This document shows, piece by piece, positions 14,184 to 15,711 of a stretch of DNA of 15,711 bases. The position numbers were made by a program, and so were the translations under genes. How positions within the stretch are numbered: position 1 is the first letter of the stretch; every line of letters begins with the position of its first letter. The stretch comes from Dehalococcoidia bacterium (GTDB lineage: Bacteria; Chloroflexota; Dehalococcoidia; Dehalococcoidales; E44-bin46). The notes under the pieces were generated by a model. That model was not told where the DNA came from, ran no database searches, and saw only the letters and a program-made list of their open reading frames with translations. The stretch lies in the NCBI GenBank assembly GCA_004376105.1, contig SOKA01000007.1:1-15711 (forward strand), read 5' to 3'.

Positions 14184-14549
14184 TTAACCCCCCTGTCTAT
14201 TTTCCTTCTCTATCCGCTTTTCCTTGATGCGAGCCGCCTTGGCACTGAGCCCACGCAGGTAATAAAGCTTAGCTCGGCGTACTTTTCCATGCCGCACCAC
14301 TTCTACCTTGTCTACAAGTGGCGACTGGAATAGGAAGGTACGCTCTACACCGACACCATAGGCGACACGCCTCACGGTAAAACTTCCGCCATCGGCGCCA
14401 TGTCGGACCTTAATTACCACTCCCTGAAATAGCTGGGTGCGTTCCTTTTCTCCCTCCACAACCTTAACCTTGACCTTTATCGTGTCGCCAGAAGCCAAAG
14501 CCGGAATATTAGGATTGGGTTTGACTTCAATTAGTGATGCAATATTCAT
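14184..14549 (-). CDS. rplS: 50S ribosomal protein L19
   Basis: A 121-residue ribosomal protein at the 30S-50S interface. Family landmarks are IPALASGDTIKVKVKVVEG, RTQLFQGVVIKVRHGADGGSFTVRRVAYGVGVERTF (39-73) and the basic end KVRRAKLYYLRGLSAKAARIKEK. Length is normal for the family. It starts 3 nt after the trmD stop and its AAGGA-like binding site lies in the trmD end, so the two are coupled. priA follows within 30 nt on the same message. Confidence 0.97.
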   Translation of the reverse strand: MNIASLIEVKPNPNIPALASGDTIKVKVKVVEGEKERTQLFQGVVIKVRHGADGGSFTVRRVAYGVGVERTFLFQSPLVDKVEVVRHGKVRRAKLYYLRGLSAKAARIKEKRIEKENRQGG

Positions 14550-14552
14550 TTT

Positions 14553-15302
14553 CTAAGAGTCCTTCCTCAACCTTTCTATTAACTGTCTTTCCTCCAAACC
14601 TAGGTTAGCTTTGTCCAATAGCTCGGGACGACGCTTCAGGGTGCGTAGAATAGCCTGTTCGTGGCGCCACTTGGCAATTTGGGCATGGTTTCCTGAGAGT
14701 AGAACCTCAGGCACTGCCCAGCCTCTATATACATCAGGCCGAGTGTATTGGGGGTATTCCAATAGCCCAGTAGTATAAGAATCATCCAGTGGTGAAGCCT
14801 CAGAACCAAGAACCCCTGGCAGTAGCCTGACCACAGCATCTACTACCACCATAGCCGCTAGCTCGCCGCCACCAAGCACATAATCGCCGATGCTAATCTC
14901 ATCAGTGACCAGGTGCTCACGCACCCGCTCATCAACGCCCTCATAGCGACCACAGATAAGAATTAGATGACTATATCTTGATAGCTCTTGAGCAATTTGT
15001 TGACAAAAAAGGCGACCCTGTGGGGTCAGCAGAATAATTGGCAACTCACTGCCCCCTTCCTTAAGGCATATGTCTGATTTTATTGACTCTACCGCTTCAA
15101 AAATAGGCTCGGGCTTGAGGACCATGCCGGCTCCACCACCATAGGCATAGTCATCAACGGTGTGAGATTTATCATGAGTATAGTCTCGAATATTATGAAT
15201 GTTAACCTGAATCAGCCTCCGGTCAATAGCCCGCTTGAAAATACCCGTACTAAACGGGCCTTGGAACATCTGAGGAAATAAGGTTAAAATATCAATTTGC
15301 AC
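14553..15302 (-). CDS. trmD: tRNA (guanine-N1)-methyltransferase TrmD
   Basis: A 249-residue SPOUT methyltransferase that forms m1G at position 37 of tRNAs, preventing frameshifts. MQIDILTLFPQMF opens the protein; DYAYGGGAGMVLKPEP (51-66), CGRYEGVDERV (117-127) and SIGDYVLGGGELA (137-149) build the knotted S-adenosylmethionine site. The interdomain region SPLDDSY holds the catalytic-type aspartate, and WRHEQAILRTLKRRPELL is the usual C-terminal tRNA-binding helix set. The start is GTG at 15302 with AGGGGA 7 nt upstream. It lies 3 nt after the MoaB-like gene and 3 nt before rplS. The common partners rpsP and rimM are not seen immediately upstream. Confidence 0.97.
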   Translation of the reverse strand: MQIDILTLFPQMFQGPFSTGIFKRAIDRRLIQVNIHNIRDYTHDKSHTVDDYAYGGGAGMVLKPEPIFEAVESIKSDICLKEGGSELPIILLTPQGRLFCQQIAQELSRYSHLILICGRYEGVDERVREHLVTDEISIGDYVLGGGELAAMVVVDAVVRLLPGVLGSEASPLDDSYTTGLLEYPQYTRPDVYRGWAVPEVLLSGNHAQIAKWRHEQAILRTLKRRPELLDKANLGLEERQLIERLRKDS

Positions 15303-15305
15303 TTG

Positions 15306-15711
15306 TTAATCCCCTGCATCCGGAGCTTTATGCTCAGTTACCTCTCCCTTAATAATTTCCATAGCATGAGGAATGACAGGCAATACTACCTTAAGACACT
15401 CTCGAACTCCCTTAGGGCTACCTGGTAGGTTGATAATAAGGCACTTTCCTCTAACCCCAGCCACAGCTCGACTCAGTATAGCATATGGCGTCGCCTTAAA
15501 AGTTTCAGCTCTCATCGCTTCAGTGAAACCAGGCGCAACCTTATCCACTATAGAAAGGGTCGCTTCTGGAGTAACATCACGCTGTCCTAGCCCGGTGCCA
15601 CCCGTAGTTAGAATAATATCAATACTACCTTCGTCAGCCCACTCAGCCAGTTTGCCAGCAATAACATCCGCTTCATCAGGAATGACCTCATACTTAACTA
15701 CGCTGGCATCT
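15306..15711 (-). CDS. MoaB/MogA-family molybdopterin-binding protein (partial, N-terminus off window)
   Basis: The frame is open from the right edge to a TAA at 15306-15308 and gives 134 residues, lacking the N-terminus. LTTGGTGLGQRDVTPEAT (34-51) is the signature loop of the MoaB/MogA fold, which adenylates molybdopterin during molybdenum cofactor synthesis. APGFTEAMRAET (59-70), ILSRAVAGVRGKCLIINLPGSPKG (78-101) and a short C-terminal helix follow. MoaB and MogA cannot be separated confidently from this part alone. A methionine at 15548 is internal, not the start, because conserved sequence continues upstream of it. It is followed 3 nt later by trmD, so it belongs to that operon despite the unrelated function. 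Confidence 0.92.
   Translation of the reverse strand, partial: DASVVKYEVIPDEADVIAGKLAEWADEGSIDIILTTGGTGLGQRDVTPEATLSIVDKVAPGFTEAMRAETFKATPYAILSRAVAGVRGKCLIINLPGSPKGVRECLKVVLPVIPHAMEIIKGEVTEHKAPDAGD

Noticed and set aside
15306..15548. Complete 80-residue protein starting at the methionine at 15548
   Set aside because: The same frame continues to the window edge and includes the TTGGTG signature loop, so the methionine is internal to a MoaB/MogA-type protein.

Overview
The window reads as a bacterial chromosome segment with moderate G+C (mid-40s percent, judged by eye) and tightly packed housekeeping genes. Several features suggest a Dehalococcoidia-type member of the Chloroflexota: NurA next to a separate HAS-barrel protein, the style of the 3-hydroxyacyl-CoA dehydrogenase, the small HTH protein beside priA, and short GC-rich dispersed palindromes of the 'CTCACCCCCTGA' kind. 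This lineage call comes from remembered similarity and is moderate in confidence. I see no IS element, tRNA, rRNA or CRISPR array.

Left block, minus strand, 1-5038, read right to left: a 3-hydroxyacyl-CoA dehydrogenase, an NAD-dependent epimerase/threonine-dehydrogenase-like SDR, CutA, the NurA nuclease, a small flavodoxin, and a HAS-barrel protein cut by the window edge. NurA and the HAS-barrel protein point to a HerA/NurA-type DNA-end-processing system whose ATPase would lie off the left edge. The 299 bp between the flavodoxin and the HAS-barrel gene holds dispersed inverted repeats.

Middle: a histone-deacetylase-family gene on the plus strand (5167-6201) has its own promoter-like sequence. 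Its stop codon overlaps the stop of the convergent operon that follows. That operon, 6198-11259 on the minus strand, runs cca, secD, secF, cation-diffusion-facilitator transporter, with secD/secF overlapping by 8 bp and secF/CDF 3 bp apart. The cca gene appears to carry two copies of one short palindromic repeat as coding sequence, one internal and one forming its C-terminus, read in different frames.

Right: a roughly 150 bp divergent region (11260-11420) contains a perfect-consensus promoter for a small HTH protein, a facing promoter for cca, and inverted and direct repeats that could be operators. Beyond it, minus strand 11712-15711, is an information-processing operon read right to left: a MoaB/MogA-type protein (partial), trmD, rplS, priA. 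Most start codons were chosen from Shine-Dalgarno position, so several are a few codons inside the longest possible reading frame.
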